From Halisarca cf. caerulea (lineage: Eukaryota; Porifera; Demospongiae; Chondrillida; Halisarcidae), in assembly GCA_963170055.1 (NCBI GenBank), contig CAUJGJ010000371.1, positions 1,775,311 to 1,839,310 on the forward strand: 64,000 nucleotides of DNA, written 5' to 3'. Position numbers and translations under genes: made by a program. The notes under the pieces were generated by a model. It worked only from the letters and a program-made list of their open reading frames with translations. It was not told the DNA's origin and did not search any database. This document shows positions 48,321 to 64,000 of this stretch, one piece after another (position 1 is the stretch's first letter; each line of letters begins with the position of its first letter).

Positions 48321-48749
48321 AATTAATTGATTCGAGTTTAAAAAACCGTGGGCCACCTATGGCATTGGAAACTCGAATTGCTTGGAAATTGTTGCTATTG
48401 ATGAAACTAACACATTGAAGAACTCTTCTGCTCTAAAAGATTCTTCGCTCATGAAATGAGAAACAAACAAACAAGTTTCAATAAAATAATACTATAGGCG
48501 AAAGATTAAGTACCACCTTAGCATCCACCATGTTGTTGACACATATATATGTAGACATCGATCATTCCTGATGTTCCGGTTGAATGAAGAACACCTACAA
48601 TTGAAAATGAATATTCAACAACCAGCTGATTTAACCCCAGTCTATGAATACAATAATGAACCTGGTTTGTGTATTTGTGTATTTTAGAGATGATAAGGTG
48701 TGGGACATGGGTAATGGGTTCATTTGGGGATTTTACCTATGAAGCAATG

Positions 48750-48771
48750 CCATCATGAGAGGGTATAAAAG
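48750..48771 (+). promoter_or_regulatory. TATA-box promoter of SRCR-FN3 gene C
   Basis: 'CATCATGAGAGGGTATAAAA' leads to the ATG at 48825; the motif CATGAGAGGGTWTAAAAG is shared with A and B. The GGGACATYCC site in the proper position is replaced by GGGACATGGG at about 48703. Confidence 0.6.
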
Positions 48772-48824
48772 GCCTCATTCAGCCTGCATAGAGCATCAAA
48801 TTCAAAGTTATATAAGAAGAAAGG

Positions 48825-60723
<11,899 letters not shown>

Positions 60724-60962
60724 TAAAGTTAGTTATACTATTATTATGTAAACTGAATTCTGTTATAGCAGAGATTCATGCTATCTTTGACTTTTGTGTA
60801 ATATACTATTATTCATTTGTTTCATACATATGTGCATATGTACGTATGTGTATACATGCTTGTGCTTCATGCAGTCTTGTATGATGTACATGTGTGTGTG
60901 TATGTGCATGTGTGCATGTGTGTGCGTGTGTGTGTATGCATGTGTGTGTGTATGCATGTGTG

Positions 60963-61038
<76 letters not shown>

Positions 61039-62492
61039 CATGTGTGTGTGTGTGTGTGCGTGTGTGTGCACGCATTAGTGTGTCTCACTCCAGGTATTGC
61101 TTTTTGCTTTTTGGCATTTAGGTAAAAAAAAAACAATGATTGATGGATGCACTACTCATTGCTATGGAAATTAAGGATAGTTACACAGCCTCAACTAACA
61201 CCACAGTAACATTGGCATAATAATACACATGCAATAAACTAGGTTTGCAAACATGCACATATAACTACATAATAGCTGATGCAGCGTAATGCAATATTAG
61301 ATGATCAGACTTATCAATGACTGCATGTCCGAGCGACTGTGGCTGTCATGAATGCACGTACACAACATACTACATGTATACAGGTGGGCTATTTTAGTGC
61401 ATGGTTACCCCATGCGACTCTATACTTTATGGTATATCATACAAAAATTGCACAATCATGTAACATATACTTAGTATTAGCTATCATGCAGAGGTAGCAC
61501 TATTCATGTATAAGCTGGATCATTAATAGGTGTACATGCATACGTGCATTGGCTGGGACAGCTACACGTGGAGCCTGTACTATACTCATGCTAGGGTACA
61601 GACTGCAGTGCACATCCTCCAGTTGGTGACTATACAGCATACACCAGTAGACACCGAAAGGAGGCAAATTACAGTATGAAGTATAATATTTGGAGCTATA
61701 CAAGACTAGGGGCCCGCAGGTACTAAACCTTGGTCCTACAAGTCAACGACCAGATCCACTGTACTATTCTACTAATGCTATATAAATGACACGCAGCTAC
61801 ACCCTCATAACAACAGCTTTCTGGTGGTAAATAATTGCATGCTACATTACTTGCTAAGAATTCACTGGCATGTGATAGCAACTGGCAAAATAGCACTAAA
61901 AGTCCATTTCTGCCGGATTGTCCAAGTCCCTATAAGAGACTGTACTTCTGCTCGACCCCCGACCTCTGCCACTACACCGGAGTAAATGAGGAAAAGAAGG
62001 AAAGGAACAATAAAACAAACTGATAATAATTATAGTAACTATACAAGAAGTTACCATAACCAATTATTAACATGTACATATAACAAACTTGCACATTTAC
62101 AGACATGAAAAAATTGTTTCAAATATAAAAAATTGACTGACTTCCTAACTTTTAGATTGACCCACGATCTCTTTGTATGCACTCATAAACTATTAATACA
62201 GAATGCATATACCTACATAAACCTCTCCCTGATACACACAACTATCACGAATGATGTACAATAGAACTTCTGAAAGTGGACTCTCTCAATGAAGGACACA
62301 GTATAATACACCGCTCTACAAAGGACACAGCTTCAGATCCCATAAGTCATAGTCTCGATTGTTCCAATACATTCAGTTTTCTGAGTCTTACAAAGACCAA
62401 ATGGAGCTGCCTCCAAGTGTCCTTTCCCCTAAGGTTCCACTGGACATCCCACAACAATAGCACTGGACATACAAAGGTTGGCCTGTGAGTCC
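60724..62492. other. Intergenic between convergent genes, microsatellite and MITE remnants
   Basis: A (GT)n block lies at 60893-61069. Sequence at 61890-61985 is related to 43360-43460. A degenerate pogo-like MITE runs from about 62262 ('AGAACTTCTGAAAGTGGACT') to 62452 ('AAGGTTCCACTGG'). No coding exon seen; the 3' UTRs of gene C and the right-end gene must lie here. Confidence 0.55.
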
Positions 62493-63663
62493 TCACCCTC
62501 CTCTGCCTGGCCGTCCACCACGTCCTCCTCCCATCATTCCTGGTCCACCAAACGGGGGAAACATTCCTTCAGGAACAGCAGGACAAAATGCATGACATTG
62601 GATAAAGGACATGTGTAATGGTACCACCGTGTGCTGATAGACTTCACTATGGCTACAAATCAGCTGAAGCATGTACAGTGAACATTGTTTAGTATGTACC
62701 TCAAAGGGAAGACAAAATCAGTACTTATTATCAGAGACCCTTACTGTTAGGGTTGGTTTATGTATGTACATGATATATACACAGGGACAGAATGAGGAGT
62801 ATGTACTATCCAGGAGTATGTACTAAACCAGGTACTTACTATCAGGGTTGGTTTATGAACATGAGGTATACACAGGGACAGAATGAGGAGCACTTACTAT
62901 CCAGGAGTACACTAAACCAGGTACTTACTATCAGGGTTGGTTTATGTATGTACATGAGATATACATAGGGACAGAATGAGGAGTACGTACTATCCAGGAG
63001 TACACTAAACCAGGTACTTACTATCAGGGTTGGTTTATGTATGTACATGAGATATACATAGGGACAGAATGAGGAGTACGTACTATCCAGGAGTACACTA
63101 AACCAGGTACTTACTATCAGGGTTGGTTTATGTACATGAGGTATACACAGGGACAGAATGAGGAGTGCTTACTATCCAGGAGTGTGTACTAAACCAGGTA
63201 CTTACTATCAGGGTTGGTTTATGTACATGAGGTATACACAGGGACAGAATGAGGAGTGCTTACTATCCAGGAGTGTGTACTAAACCAGGTACATACTGTG
63301 CAAGTGCAAGCAGGACAACCTAACAACTTTTCTCTTTGTCCAGCTTTTAACCACCACACGACCAAATTTAATACATTATCAATATTTCTGCACATACAGC
63401 ATGTATGCATGTATGCTTGTACGTATGTACACTGCATCATACACATGTACTATAACACTAAATTGTAGGCGTACGCTAAGGATGAAAGAAGGGCTACCTT
63501 GTCCAAACATAGGCGGTGGCTGCATCCACCCCATCATTTCAGGTGGGCTCTGCAAGCCACGCCCCAATCCACCCCCCAACCCGGTGGGTGTGGACACGGT
63601 TGAAGTGATGGTCTCAGGCATAGGGCGCTCTGGATCCTTGAGATAGTAGTTGAAGCTGTCCAC
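62493..63663 (-). CDS. Unidentified gene, last two exons, Gly/Met/Pro/Arg-rich C-terminus
   Basis: Exon 63663-63498 follows a TAG acceptor, reads 'VDSFNYYLKDPERPMPETI' and on to 'PPPMFGQ', and ends at a GT donor in phase 1. The last exon 62566-62493 continues in phase with 'GMFPPFGGPGMMGGG' and 'RGGRPGRGG' and a TGA at 62495-62493. Together this is a 79-residue C-terminus with a 'TGLGGGLGRG' stretch and an RGG-type tail such as is seen in some RNA-binding or chaperone-associated proteins. The family was not recognised and the upstream exons lie beyond the window edge or in unread sequence to 64000. The intron contains the 62700-63300 minisatellite. Confidence 0.65.
62700..63300. repeat. 89-93-bp minisatellite, about 6.5 copies
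   Basis: 'GGTACTTACTATCAGGGTTG' recurs at 62831, 62920, 63013, 63106 and 63197, and each unit also has 'ATACACAGGGACAGAATGAG' and 'TACTATCCAGGAGT'. It begins next to a MITE-like end (CAGTGAACATTGTTTAGTAT at about 62678). Related in sequence to the 57-bp array at 2755-4762, in the opposite orientation. Confidence 0.9.
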
Positions 63664-63899
63664 CTAGAACAAGCAAGAAAGAGATGTAACACAAGTACAT
63701 ACATAGCTGAACCAACCTCCAGCAAGATAACAACACAAAAATATGCATAACATCATTAGAGCACTAAATCTTTGTATTAATGGTTCATTTTAGGTAGGTT
63801 TACTGGTGCAGTGTTTACAGTCTATCTTGCCTGCGAATACACACATACACAAGACAAAAAGCACAGCATATATACGTATGTACAAGCACTATGCACACA

Positions 63900-63920
63900 A
63901 AGACAGACAGACAGGCAGAC

Positions 63921-63983
<63 letters not shown>

Positions 63984-64000
63984 CACACACACACACACAT
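63900..64000. repeat. (CAGA)n followed by (CA)n
   Basis: CAGA units with a CAGG and a CAAA variant, then CA running off the right edge. Confidence 0.95.

Overview
The window looks like nuclear DNA of an early-branching marine animal, most likely a demosponge. The sponge assignment is inference: it rests on a tandem family of secreted SRCR/fibronectin-III genes, small phase-consistent exons split by GT-AG introns, and heavy loads of CA/GT microsatellites and short inverted-repeat transposons. No rRNA, tRNA, operon or CRISPR was recognised. All splice sites were placed by eye, and they were accepted only where both the reading phase and the domain continuity agreed.

Left end (281-7892, minus strand): a gene that runs off the window encodes a signal peptide, six kelch blades and, directly behind them, a cytochrome b561 membrane domain. 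Its introns hold long GT/CA tracts, (ATGT)n tracts and a 57-bp minisatellite of about 35 copies. Two of its splice donors sit on the first GT of a (GT)n tract.

8-19 kb: no complete gene. This stretch holds a 54-bp tandem array, pogo-like MITEs, an orphan signal-peptide exon with its promoter (11.0-11.2 kb), a 1.1-kb inverted-repeat element, and a tandem duplication (11.9-16.0 and 16.0-18.6 kb) rich in CA/GT repeats.

19.5-60.7 kb, plus strand: the SRCR-FN3 family. Three complete seven-exon genes (A 19516-23297, B 37061-41686, C 48825-60723) each encode a signal peptide, a Cys-rich EMI-like module, SRCR, SRCR, FN3 and FN3 in about 525 residues. Between them lie a 3' pseudocopy with a nonsense codon (29575-30341), an orphan first exon (45313-45401) and a promoter relic (48.2 kb). 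Promoters A, B and the 11-kb relic share a block with a GGGACATYCC site just upstream of a TATA box. Two 5'-truncated, frameshifted non-LTR retrotransposons with a C-terminal zinc knuckle and restriction-like endonuclease sit next to (TA)n tracts in the equivalent SRCR2-to-FN3 intron of two family members. The rest is duplicated intergenic modules and foldback elements.

Right end (62493-63663, minus strand): the last two exons of an unidentified gene ending in a Gly/Arg/Met/Pro-rich tail, with an 89-93-bp minisatellite in the intron. That minisatellite is related to the 57-bp array at the left end.

The SRCR-FN3 proteins have no membrane anchor, so they are probably secreted recognition or adhesion proteins that expanded by local duplication. 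The kelch-b561 protein is probably a membrane electron-transfer protein with an extracellular propeller.
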